Assembly (NCBI RefSeq): GCF_045679555.1
Contig: NC_092115.1
Coordinates: 37,301,728 to 37,365,727 of the forward strand
Reading direction: 5' to 3'
DNA length: 64,000 bases
DNA from: Salvelinus alpinus
Taxonomy: Eukaryota; Chordata; Actinopteri; Salmoniformes; Salmonidae
This document shows positions 24,375-39,463 of this stretch, in pieces (the first letter of the stretch is position 1; the number at the start of each line of letters is the position of its first letter). The notes under the pieces were generated by a model that did not search any database, had not been told where the DNA came from, and worked only from the letters and a program-made list of their open reading frames with translations. The position numbers were made by a program, and so were the translations under genes.

Positions 24375-24926
24375 GGATAGGTTCTGTTTGGCTTAGCACC
24401 GAATTTACGACCAACCTTAACTTGGCGATACTATCTCCGTTCTCGATACAGCCAAACATGTATCTTCTAAAATATCAGTGTCCAGTTGCAGGTGGTTTGT
24501 TTGAATTTTGAAAATGCTCCAGTACTAAAATACTGGAAATGATTGTTTTGCTCCATGAAGTAATCCAACAATGTGTATGCCGCCATTCAAATCTTCTGTC
24601 ATTGATCGAGACAGGCGAGAGTCATCATGACATGAGGCACTTTGGGGTGGACTCACCTGTCTTTATTAATAAGAGAAGATCTGAAAAAGACAAGATGGGG
24701 GCGTACACATTGTCTGATTACTTCATGGAGCAATGAAAAAATATAAATTTTCATAACATGCATCTTCTAAAATGTCTGTGTCCAATTCCAGGTGGCTCAT
24801 GAACCACCTGAAATTGGACACAGACATTTTAGAAGATGCATGTTTGGCCAAATCGAGAACGGAGATATTATCGCTTAGTTAATGTTGGTCAAAAATTCTC
24901 TGTGCTACGCCAAACAGTACCTGTCC
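24375..24926. mobile_element. Foldback MITE (unit B)
   Basis: Copy of 12,639-13,190. Its inner palindrome at 24,757-24,842 is nearly perfect: two arms of about 43 bases with two mismatches around GGCTCATGAACC. Confidence 0.82.
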
Positions 24927-25017
24927 TGTAACGACTAATGGGGCATCAATCTGCTAGCTAGATTTGAACCAGTTGTGGGCAGCATCTCCTCTTCTAGGGT
25001 ATCTGAGTCACACTCAC

Positions 25018-25307
25018 CATTAAGGATTGCAATGTGGAAAACCAATCCTCCATGAGCCTCGGCACTACCAGATGCAGGGATAGGTAGCAGGGGCATCCAC
25101 CCCTCAGGTCTACAAACAAGGGGGAATGTTTGGATTAATTATTTGAGTTGAAAAGGTGACAAAAGCTAAACTGGATTAACACTGCACCCCATAGATAGTT
25201 ACCTTTTGTAAACACACAATTGGGTGATTCAATAGCAGCAGGTTTAGGCCTTAAGTCAGGTCTGTTAGTCAGGTTGGTTGAATATATATATGTTTATTTC
25301 CAGTCAT
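25018..25307 (-). pseudogene. ZP3-like pseudogene, two exons left (unit B)
   Basis: Copy of 13,282-13,571: exon 4' at 25,018-25,109 and exon 3' at 25,203-25,307. Exon 4' differs from its unit A copy by at least one silent base and keeps the reading PEGWMPLLPIPASGS. Exon 3' keeps its in-frame stops. Confidence 0.78.
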
Positions 25308-25367
25308 CTGGGGAATAGGAGGAACAGTCTTTGAGGGATCCAAGATAGCATACATTGGGTCAATATA

Positions 25368-25744
25368 CAGTGCCCATGACTTTTTCCAAATGTTGTTAGG
25401 TTACAGCCTTTTTCTAAAATTGAGTAAATAGTTTTTCCCCCTCATCAATTTACACACAATACCCCATAATGACAAAGCAAAAACAGGTTTAAAGAAATTT
25501 TTGAAAATGTACAGAAATGTACATAAGTATTCAGACCATCGAGTCTTCTTGGGTATGACGGTACAAGCTTGGCACACCTCTATTTGGGGAGTTTCTCCCA
25601 TTCTTCTCTGCAGATCTTCTCAAGCTCTGTCAGGTTGGATGGGGAGCGTTGCTGCACAGCTATTTTCAGGTCACTCCAGAGATGTTTGATCGGGTTCAAG
25701 TCCGGGCTCTAGCTGGGCCACTCAAGGACATTCAGAGACTTGTC
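25368..25744 (-). mobile_element. Truncated Tc1-like element (unit B end)
   Basis: Copy of 13,630-14,008. It is cut at GACTTGTC and followed directly by a different repeat family, marking the right end of unit B. Confidence 0.82.
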
Positions 25745-26275
25745 CAAAGAAGCATTGTTTTAGGACCTTATCTTTTTAACCACCGATCATAGAAATGTCT
25801 CTGCCTGGCCGATTCTCTGCCTCTAACCTTATTACAGGGGCTGAGTCACTGGCTTACTGGTGCTCTTCCATGCCGTCCCTAGGAGAGGTGCGTCACTTGA
25901 GTGGGTTGAGTCACTGACGTGATCTTCCTGTCTGGGTTGGCGCCCCCCCTTGGGTTGTGCCGTGGCGGAGATCTTTGTGGGCTATACTCGGCCTTGTCTC
26001 AGGATGGTAAGTTGGTGGTTGAAGATATCCCTCTAGTGGTGTGGGGGCTGTGCTTTGGCAAAGTGGGTGGGGTTATATCCTTCCTGTTTGGCCCTGTCCG
26101 GGGGTATTGTTGGATGGGGCCACAGTGTCTCCCGACCCCTCCTGTCTCAGCCTCCAGTATTTATGCTGCAGTAGCTTATGTGTCGGGGGGCTAGGGTCAG
26201 TCTGTTATATCTGGAGTACTTCTCCTGTCTTATCCGATGTCCTGTGTGAATTTAAGTATGCTCTCTCTAATTCTC

Positions 26276-26362
<87 letters not shown>

Positions 26363-26850
26363 CTCTCTCGGAGGACCTGAGTCCTAGGACCATGCCTCAG
26401 GACTACCTGGCCTGATGACTCCTTGCTGTCCCCAGTCCACCTGGCCGTCCTGCTTCTCCAGTTTCAACTGTTCTGCCTGCGGCTATTAAATGATTGGCTA
26501 TTAAAAGCCAACTGACATTTACTCCTGAGGTGCTGACCTGTTCCACCCTCGACAACCACTGTGATTATTATTATTTGACCTTGCTGGTCATCTATGAACA
26601 TTTGAACATCTTGGCCATGTTCTCCATCCGGCACAGCCAGAAGAGGACTGGCCACCCCTCATTGCCTGGTTCCTCTCTAGGTTTCTTCCTAGGTTCTGGC
26701 CTTTTTAGGGAGTTTTTCCTAGCCACCGTGCTTCTATACCTGCATTGCTTGCTGTTTGGGGTTTTAGGCTGGGTTTCTGTACAGCACTTTGAGATATCAG
26801 CTGATGTAAGAAGGGTTTTATAAATAAATTTGATTTGATTTGATAGAAAT
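25745..26850 (+). repeat. Abundant salmonid repeat with TTTGATTTGA tail, probable LINE 3' UTR
   Basis: About 1.1 kb that I recognise as a very common salmonid dispersed sequence (CTGGGTTGGCGCCCCCCCTT, later CAGCACTTTGAGATATCAGC). It ends AAATAAATTTGATTTGATTT. The tail style is that of non-LTR elements. No reverse transcriptase is present. Its open frames are not conserved coding sequence. Confidence 0.7.
26273..26360 (+). repeat. (TTTC)n microsatellite
   Basis: About 22 uninterrupted CTTT units inside the preceding repeat. The Lys/Glu/Arg-rich and Ser/Phe/Leu-rich open frames across it are products of the tetranucleotide and not genes. Confidence 0.97.
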
Positions 26851-26869
26851 GCAATGTTTTTACATAGGT

Positions 26870-27215
26870 AGACACTGGTTTGGTGCGGAAGATGATGAAT
26901 ATGAGGTTGAAAAGTGGCGGAATTGCCCTTTAAAACTGCAATAATTCCTCTCCACCCTATGGCAAAATTAGAAGAATTGCATGAAATTTGTTATAGAATT
27001 GCTCAAGTTTCTCTCCGCCGCATGGCAAAATTTGTAGAACCGCAGAAATGTGCTTTAAAACTGAAAAGTTTCTCCCTGTCCCATGGCAAAATGAGTAGAA
27101 TTGTTTGAAATTTGTTGTAAAACTGCAAAATTATCTCTCCGCTCCATGGCAAAATTAGTAGAATTGCAAATTCCCTTTAAAACGTAAATATTTCTCTCCA
27201 CCATCAAGATGGGGG
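26870..27215 (+). repeat. Degenerate tandem repeat, about 65-70-bp period
   Basis: Four to five diverged units share the words CTCTCCRCC, ATGGCAAAATTAG and GTAGAATTGCA, followed by TTTGTTRTAAAACTGCAAAA. A known style of salmonid dispersed minisatellite; no coding signal. Confidence 0.7.
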
Positions 27216-27256
27216 CCACAATAAATGTTTGCCTGCTTGGTGGGGGGGGGGGGGGC

Positions 27257-27750
27257 CTCTGTCCTCGGTTGCAACACTCACTACCGAGTTCCAAACTCCC
27301 TCTGGAAGCAACATCAGCACAAGAAATGTTAGTCGGGAGCTTATTGAAATGGGTTTCCAAGGCCGAGCAGCCACACACAAGCCTAAGATCACCATGCGCA
27401 ATGCCAGTGGTGTAAAGTTCACCGCAATTGGACTCTGGAGCAGTGGAAACGGGTTCTCTGGAGTGATGAATCACGCTTCACCACCCGACAGACAAATCTG
27501 GATCTTTCTGGGTGCCAGGAGAATGCTATCTGCCCGAATGCATAGTGCCAACTGTAAAGTTTGGTGGAGGCGGAATAATGTTCTGGGTCTGTTTTTCATG
27601 GTTTGGGCTAGGCCCCTTAGTTCCAGTGAAGGGAAATCTTAACGCTACAGCATACAATAACATTTTAGACGATTCTGTGCTTCCAACTTTGTGGCAATAG
27701 TTTGGGAATGGCCCTTTGCTGTAACAACATGAAAATGCCCCCGTGCACAA
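27257..27750 (+). mobile_element. Tc1-like transposon fragment
   Basis: Same family as 37,361-38,556 but lacking both ends. Plus-strand transposase pieces include [18 protein letters not shown] and a [16 protein letters not shown] catalytic stretch. The frame is broken. It follows a 16-17-base G run (27,240-27,256). Confidence 0.85.
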
Positions 27751-27873
27751 CGTTTTTTAAAGTTAACTTTATAACAGTCACATACAGTATTTTCCCAGAA
27801 AGTAATTATTTGCAAAGCGGAACCTTTGTCTCACAAAATACGGTAGATGGACAACGGACGGAACAGTGACTTA

Positions 27874-27884
27874 CACAGGAAGTA
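27874..27884 (+). promoter_or_regulatory. ETS-type site upstream of nedd8
   Basis: CACAGGAAGTA lies about 110 bp upstream of the nedd8 start codon. ETS sites are common in housekeeping promoters. No TATA box is evident, and the transcription start is not determined. Confidence 0.35.
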
Positions 27885-27989
27885 AAGTTTAATCTGAAGG
27901 TTTGCTCAATTTGACAACAATACCACAAAACTATAATTGTGGATTAGGTATTTAATCTTAAATTGATTTAAAACGTATTTAAGGTCAAA

Positions 27990-31292
<3,303 letters not shown>

Positions 31293-31436
31293 TGGGCAGA
31301 GTTTGTCATCGTCACACCATGTTGCAATTTGGACTGCTATAATTCCTCTGTTTTTGTAACCACCCATACACTGTTGGAATTTAAGTAAGTGGGACACAGT
31401 GAGAGAGTTTGTTTTTGCTTGTGAATTTTGCTTGTG

Positions 31437-31442
31437 AATAAA
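31437..31442 (+). terminator. Polyadenylation signal of nedd8
   Basis: AATAAA lies 145 bases after the TAG stop, followed by a GT-rich stretch (TGTACTGTTTGTCTTTTG) of the kind used downstream of cleavage sites. Confidence 0.75.
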
Positions 31443-31445
31443 AGG

Positions 31446-32503
31446 TGAAATGTACTGTTTGTCTTTTGAAGTACATGCATGGCTGCTATTGCACGAGTGT
31501 GTCATTTAGCAGTGCCTTGTAAAACAACTTTCCATAGAGGCAGTTATGAACTCTGAAAATAATGCATTCATAATTCAATTTGATAACCTTTAATTACAAA
31601 TGTCAAAGGCAATGCACACAAACTGAATTCTCTTTCCCGGTACTACACATCATTCACAGATAAAACAGCAACTCCCACCTCAAAATAAAGTCTATATACA
31701 CACATACATGATAATACCTCAGGTCCAAAAGGGGTTCTGAGTGACAGGCACAGGGGAAGAGAGAAGCAGTTGGTAAATAGAGGTAGGGAGGAGGAGAGTA
31801 CATCAATGGAAGGCATGTACCGTATGTATGTAAGTATGGATAAGGCGTAGTGTTAGGGGATGCTAATCACGTGGCTCAGATTGACGAGAGGGAACTGTAA
31901 CAGTGAGCCACAACAGTAGGTAGGTAAGTAGTCCTGGAGTGAAAGAAAAGTTGTCACGGTTGCATGGGTCAAGACTTCAAAGGTACTCTCTTAAAAGATT
32001 ATCCCGGCGGACAGTCTTGGTTGCACAGTTCTCAGGATAGATTTATCTTCTGATTGGACAAGTCCCAAAGAGCCAGGCAGACAGCTGCATATTACTATTG
32101 TTGGTTGATGTGACACCAAATACACAACAAAGATAGTGCCATTAATACTGTTGGTTATGCTATGGGAAATGTAATACCAGTAGTCCAATCAGAAGCTGAA
32201 AAGGTCATGGTGACAATGGCTTTTAGGGTGACAGTATCAAGAGTTTATCTATATCCCTGCCAACTGTAGGGGGACATTTTCCACAGTTCTTGAGGGTCAG
32301 CCATTTAGAAAAATAAGAGAAGAGTCATTTGGAAAAACATCAGGTTGTACTGTAGAATAGTTGATTGACAGAGAGGATTCTCTCTGTGTATGATTGACAG
32401 GCAGCTGTCAGGTAGAATGGATCCCCACTCCTGGGCCTGGTCGGCTGTCGATCCTTCCATGGTCTGATGTCAGCGTTGATGGACTGGTTGCTTTCAGCTG
32501 TCA
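31446..32503 (-). other. Convergent 3' region: ap1g2 3' UTR
   Basis: About 1 kb between nedd8 and the ap1g2 stop codon, with no other gene. The minus strand has ATTAAA near 31,585 as a possible polyadenylation signal for ap1g2, which would leave only about 140 bp between the two genes' 3' ends. Confidence 0.45.
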
Positions 32504-35500
32504 TTACCAGGCGGGGCTGGGAAATGAGTCGATCTGCACCGTGTCCTGGCAGACAACGTCCTGGCTGGTGTAGCACACGCGCACCCTCATTTTCAGACTC
32601 ACCTGGTTGGGAAGGAAGTGAATGTTTAGTTCATTGTGAGTGTGGCAACCACGGACAGACTGAACGAAAACCCACCTTGTTAGGGTTGTTGAGGAGCACA
32701 GTCTGGGTCACCTGACCTAAGCCGTGTGTGGGGATGACGTCACCACTCGGAGCCTTCATCTGTAACTGGACGCTCTGAGGTGGATGGAAGTGAGAGACAA
32801 AGGTCATGAATAGCCTATAACTAGGGCCCAGAGTTTTTCCTGGTCTGGTCACATGGTCTAGAGGGGCCTACTCATGACATACAAGTTTGGAATACCAAAT
32901 AAGGTAAGTAAGGTAGTCTGACAGGCGGACCCAAAGACAGACCGACAGACCTTGGGTACTGCTGCTTGCAGGGTGAGGCTGGTGATGTCCCTGTCAGTAG
33001 AGTTGGTGGCAGTGAGGGTAATGGTCATGCCCGTGTCTGTCTGTTTGTCAGTCTGTAGTTTCAGTGTCACACCGTTCTTCTCATACACTATAACACTAGG
33101 TGGCACTATGGAAACACAAAGAAACATCGGTCACACTGGGGGCTCCTGAAATTCAGCACCAGAAAACAGACCATCATTAAATACATTATGAAGATGTGCT
33201 GTATCTTTTGCATAAAGCTACTGGTGTGTTCATTCTAAAATCCCAAACAAGTACATCTTCATAATGTTTTTCTGATGGCTTAATGATGGCTTTGTTCATC
33301 TCTCTGAAAACCCCCATCTCTGTTTCTCGTTCACTCTCACTCAGCAGCTCCGTGTCTCACCAGGTGTGACGTCCAGGCCTCCTAGCAGGTCCAGTAGGTC
33401 TCCCCCAGCTGTGCTGCTAACAGGGCCTAACGCTGTGGTGGACAGGGCGGGGCTGGGCTGGGGAGGCTCCCCAGAACCACCTAGCAGGTCCAACAGATCA
33501 CACACCTTGACAAGAGAAAATGAGGGAAATATTCCACATCGAGTTACTTTTGAGAGGTTCAGCTTGAGAAAGGACACAATAAGTAAAGTCTATACTTCAT
33601 ATTAAGATAGCTGAACTACCAAAGTTTATTGCAGTCCTTTTCATCCCTTACCTGGTTAGCAGGTTCCTGGGGTAATACTACTTCCTGTGTCCGTTTGGTT
33701 GGCTCCATCTCTTTGATAGACCCCCCTGCTGATTCTCCATTGGTATGTCCCGGTGAGCTCTTGTCAATCACTGGCATTCTCTCCAGAACAGCAGCCCTGC
33801 GAACACAGAGCTCTCTTAGCAGTGTAATGGGCAAAGCAAAAGTGGCTACCACGATGAAGACCATAACTGAGTCACTGAGGGGCTGCCATTTCCCCTCAGT
33901 GTTGTATTCATAGATATAACAATATATGTATACATCATTGGCTATCACTGACAATATACTGTATGTATATACATATGGACTACCTCATGTGGTCGTATTT
34001 CTTAAACAGAGCGTTGTATTCCACTGCCCTCTGCTGGAGTTCCACGTCGATGCAGCTGCCGTAGATACTGACGATGCTCCTAATGCGACTGCCGGACAGG
34101 GACGAGGAATAGCAGTAGGAAACAAGAGCTATTTTAGTAATTCTCTACATCAGCAATGAGAGTCACAAGTCCCAAGACCCCCCACGCAGTGGGCAAAACT
34201 GACAAAGCAGTTTTCAGTAGCTGCTGTCTACCGGTTGCAGCAGTGTTCTGAGGGGTGTGAGTTAATGATGCTTACTCCACGTTGTGTGTTATGCGTGTGC
34301 TGAGTTTCATTGTCGCTGTGAGAGCGAAGCCCCTGGTTGCCGGCGACGACATATGTGACTGTAGAACCGTTTCCAAGGCGTCCAGGACGTCATCCTCTGA
34401 CACCTAATGGCAGGACAGAGAAACAAGAAGAACTGTCTCGGTTTTATGACAGTTAATACTGTATTGTCAATGGGTATTAACCATGCCTGTGTTAAAACAA
34501 CCACAGCATCCTCCCTCATGTACCTGAACAGGTTCTGTCTCCTCACACTCTCCTCTCAGAAGCAGGTCTCCATACTCCCCAATACACCAGCATGCCACCT
34601 GTACCAGGGATTGCTGCACACACAAACCAACAATGTTGCACAGTTCCACAGCTGAGAATAGAGCTGGGCATTGAGGTTTTCCTGACTGATAACACAAATC
34701 CCATTTCGACAGAGCGTGGCACACAAACACATTCATACTAAAGCCATACCACTGAGATGTCTGTAACCAGGGCTCTGTACAGCTTGTGGACCGTGTAGCA
34801 GTGTAGTTCTGTTGCTGTGGTGATGAGCTGGATCAGGTTGGGAACCGTCTCATCCCTCACGTCGCCCCCTGCCTAAAAGAGATGGTACTACTGTCAATGT
34901 GCCTAGTTTCCACCCAGACAGCTTGAAGTACAGTGGGGTGATATAAGTGGGATACATCTTGGGGTTATTTACAATAGCTGGTCATAGTTAAAACAAGTAG
35001 TACGGTAGTTAAAACAAGTTGTGCAGTCACCAGGTGATTGCGGTGCAGTAGAGTGTCAGTATTTACCGTGGTGAGGACATGCAGGATGGTGTCAATGTGC
35101 CAGCGCTGAGAGGGAGCATACCTGACAGAGACACGGAGACAAGAGACTCAGTGGTGTTCAGTGCTGCGGCTGAGACACAAACACAGACAGTGACACACAG
35201 CGAGGACAGGCTACTGGCTAGGCCTGTGTGTGTTCAGTGGTAGAACAGCCAGATAGCAGTGAGACATATACAGACACAGAGAGCAAGACAGAAACACAGT
35301 ACCACACCCGACACAGAGACAGGGAAACATTCATATAGACATAGATACAAAATGAGACATCCAGATACACAGAGACTACACGACATAGAGACATTTAAAG
35401 CCCCCTAGACAGGTGACGGCCAGCCCAGTACCTCTCTGCGGCGTTGAAGATGCCTGAGGTGGTGTGTGCTCTGAGCTCTGGGGGACAGCTGGAGAGGAAG

Positions 35501-38500
35501 AGGAGCAGCTCTTTCATCAGAGAGCGGATGTTGACAGCTGACACCAGGGCCAGAGAAAGCTCCAATGCCCGGCTGAGGGATAAACACAAAGAAGATTGTA
35601 ACTATATACTGTTATTCTCTACAGTCATATGCCACCTTCCATTGTCGCTCATGAATAGGTGACACGTGGCTAACTGGCAGTACAGGCTCAGAAATCAACA
35701 CAGTACCGTTTGACAGAAGCATCCTGGTCCTTCAGGCAGTCCACTATGGTCCCTCTGTGACGCTGCACTGCATTGTGGTCCGTCTGAACAATCTTCTGAA
35801 GGGAAGTCATTGAGATGTACCTGTGCACGAATAAAAATATTTAGACAATGAGAGAGAAAGACGCGTTACATGTGTGTGTTTCTGGACGTGTAGAAGGGCT
35901 GTGATAGTTTATCAACACGACTGGTGCATGGATACAGTTCATGGAACAAACTTTCCTTCTGCGACTCTCATTTCCAAGGTCTCCCACCTCACGCATCTTC
36001 CGCAAACATTTTAGCTGTGTGCCGTCTTCCCTGATGGGGAGCATGACTGCATGTCTTTGAAACGTATATCTGGTGTAACGATCTGCGATCACTCTGCATG
36101 CTGAGAGAATGGTCATATCTGCTCTGAGCCAGTCTAGCAGCTTTCCACCAGCCACAGGGAGGACGCGCTTAAAGCCTGGGACCAGACCAGAATAACCTGC
36201 TGGGCCAGACAGACCCTACGGGAACAATCCCAACAGGAACAGACGGATAAAAAGGAAACTTCCATGTGATTGTTCGCCCACAACGTACAGATAGCCCAAC
36301 AACCCTGTCTGTCACTGTACGGCCTCACAGGAATCTAATCACAGGAATAGATGTTACTGACTGTGTTTATATTTATTAGAATGAACAGGTTTGTCTGCCT
36401 CAGGCAACAATGAGCTTCTAAGCAACAATAAGCCTCTAAGCAATGGGCTAGAAACCATGAAGAAGGACCAAATGAGGACCAGATGAGATAAAAGGAAGAG
36501 ACAGAGGGAAGGAGGAGGAGGGGGGGGGGGGGGGGCACTAACCGGATGTTCCTATCGTTGTTCAGAAGAAATCGCCCCAGGATGTTCACAGCTAGGACCT
36601 GTCGCACACACACACAACAGACACAACCTAGACATACGGCCTCTGATGTACATCCATGTTAGCTACATTGGCCTCTACCACTTGTGGCACATTCAAAAAG
36701 ATGTGAATACATACAAACAAGAAATGACTTGATGATGGTATCACATGCGGCACTTACCCTCAAGCCACTTTCCGATTTGATGTCCATGACAGTGAGAACT
36801 GTTTCATACAACACAGCACTGCCTGCAGTCTTACTGCTGTCTGTGTTCGTGGCCACCTGTATAAAGAAGCAGTATAGAAATATCGAATCATAAACTGGGA
36901 GGTTTGAGCCCTGAATGCTAATTGGCAGACAGACGGTGCTATATCAGATTGCATACCCACGGGTATGACCAACATTTTTTTTTTACTGCTCTAATTACAT
37001 TAGCGACCATAAGGCACCTCTGGGGTTTGTGGTATATAACCAATATACCACGGCTGAGGGCTGTGTCCAGGCACTCCGAGTTGCGTCGTACATAAGAGCA
37101 GCCCTTAGCCGTGGTATATTGGCCATATACCACACCTCCTCTGGCATTTATTGCTTAAATAGAATCCATTCAACAACAACAACCCTGCAAGACTATTTAC
37201 TAGTGAAAATCCTGCAGTGTGAATCCTTGTGTGTGGTTTCATTACTGTACCTGGGCCAGCAGGTCATTCACGGCATCACTAGCTGTATCGTTATTACGAC
37301 CCAGGATCCTCAGCAACCTAAGAATGCGCACCTAATGATGGATAGACAGAAAGAGAAATGCACTACATATACGCAAAACTATGTGGACGCCACTTCAAAT
37401 AGTGGATTCGGCTATTTCAGGCACACCCGTTGCTGACAGGTGTATAAAATCGAGCACACAGCCATGCAATCTCCATAGACAAACATTGGCAGTAGAATGG
37501 CCTTACTGAAGAGCTCAGTGACTTTCAACGTGGCAGCGTCATAGGATATCACCTTTCCAACAAGTCAGTTCGTCAAATTTCTGCTCCGGTCAAGTGCTGT
37601 TATTGTGAAGTGGAAATGTGTAGGAGCAACAACAACTCAGCCGCAAAGTGGTAGGTCACACAAGCTCACAGAACATGACCGCCGAGTGCTGAAGCGCCTA
37701 GCGTGTAAAACCCATCTGTCCTCGGTTGCAACACTCACTACCGAGTTCCAAACAACGTCAGCACAATAACTGTTTGTCGGGAGCTTCATGACATGGGTTT
37801 CCATGGCCGAGCAGCCACACACAAACCTAAGATCACCATGCGCAATGCCAAGCGTCGGCTGGAGTGGTGTAAAGCTCGCTGCCATTGGATTCTGGAGCAG
37901 TGGAAACACGTTCTCTGGAGTGATGAATCACACTTCACCATCTGGCGAATGGTGGACGAATCTGGGTTTGGTGGATGCCAGGAGAATGCTACCTGCCCAA
38001 ATGCATGGTGCTAACTGTAAAGTTTGGTGGAGGAGGAATAATGGTCTGGGGCTGTTTTTCATAGTTCAGACTCTGCCCCTTAGTTCCAGTGAAGGGAAAT
38101 CATAACGCTACAGCACACAATGACATTCTAGACGATTCTGTGCTTCCAAATTTGTGGCAACAGTTTAGGGAAGGCCCTTTCCTGTAACAACATGACAATG
38201 CCCTTGTGCACAAAGCAAGGTCCACACAGAAATGGTTTGTCGAGATCGGTTGTGGAAGAACTTGACTGGCCTGCACAGAGCCCTGACCTCAACCCCATCG
38301 AACACCTTTGGGATGAATTGGAAAGCCGACTGCGAGCCAGGCCTAATCGCCCAACATCAGTTACCGACCTCACTAATACTCATGGCTGAATGGAAGCAAG
38401 TCCCCACAGTAATGTTCCAACATCTAGTGGAAAGCCTTCCCAGAAGAGTGGAGGCTGTTGTAGCAGCAAAGTGGGGACCAACTCCATATGAATCCCCATG

Positions 38501-39424
38501 ATTTTGGAACGAGATGTTTGACGAGCAGGTGTCCACATACATTTGGTCATGTAGTGTATGTATGTTCAGTCACAAAAGTGACTCCAATTCCCCTGGTAAA
38601 ATAAATGATTTAAAACACTGACCTGTAGGAAGGGGTCACTGATACCAGCCACGTTGTGTTCTGGAGAGTAACCAGACATCACCAGGCCTTTCATTATCTG
38701 GACCAGCTCCGGCACCGCCTGGACCAAACACACACCAGGAGTCAAAATCACAGATCATCATCTAAGGATGTGGGAGAATGTGCAACCGTGTGCCATTTTT
38801 CACAAGTATCGATTTGGCATTTGTTACAGTGTATAACCAAATCTATCATTTTCAAGGGACTGAAATGGAATGGGGTGAGATGAGGTGGGTGAGCGTGTGT
38901 GCATTTTACCTTACGAAACTGCTCTAGTGTTTCTGGGTTGCGCTCACACAGCTCAGTAATCAGAACCACGGCTCCATGTAACACCCCTGCAATCAGACCA
39001 AACCATGAGGGGAATAATTGCCACACGGACACAGTTAGGCACAGAAAGATTGACAGTAAGGAGCAGACAGTGAACAGCTGGTTAATATAAGAAAAGCAAA
39101 ACAAATGACGACGGACTCACCGTGGTTCTTTTCAGAGAGCAGGGATCGAGATGCAGGGGTAAACAGCTCTCCTAGTTCTGGCACTTTCCTCACAATGTGC
39201 ACCGCACAAAGAGCTGCCTGAAATGTCATTGTCATCACGATCAGCTTCATAACGACGATAACCTTCAATGTCAGCGCATCACTTTACGTCTCACCCTCAG
39301 TTCAGACCACATGACGGTTTCCTTTAGTCTGTTGCAATGCAGTGTTTTACAGTAGTGCTCAAGATGGATTGGTTTGGGTTTCTGCATTACCAAGGTCGGC
39401 CATGAAGGCGTGATGAAAGGAGTG

Positions 39425-39463
<39 letters not shown>

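Noticed and set aside
26041-26415. Open frames with Phe-Leu-Ser or Lys-Glu-Arg runs
   Set aside because: They are translations of the (TTTC)n microsatellite inside a dispersed repeat.
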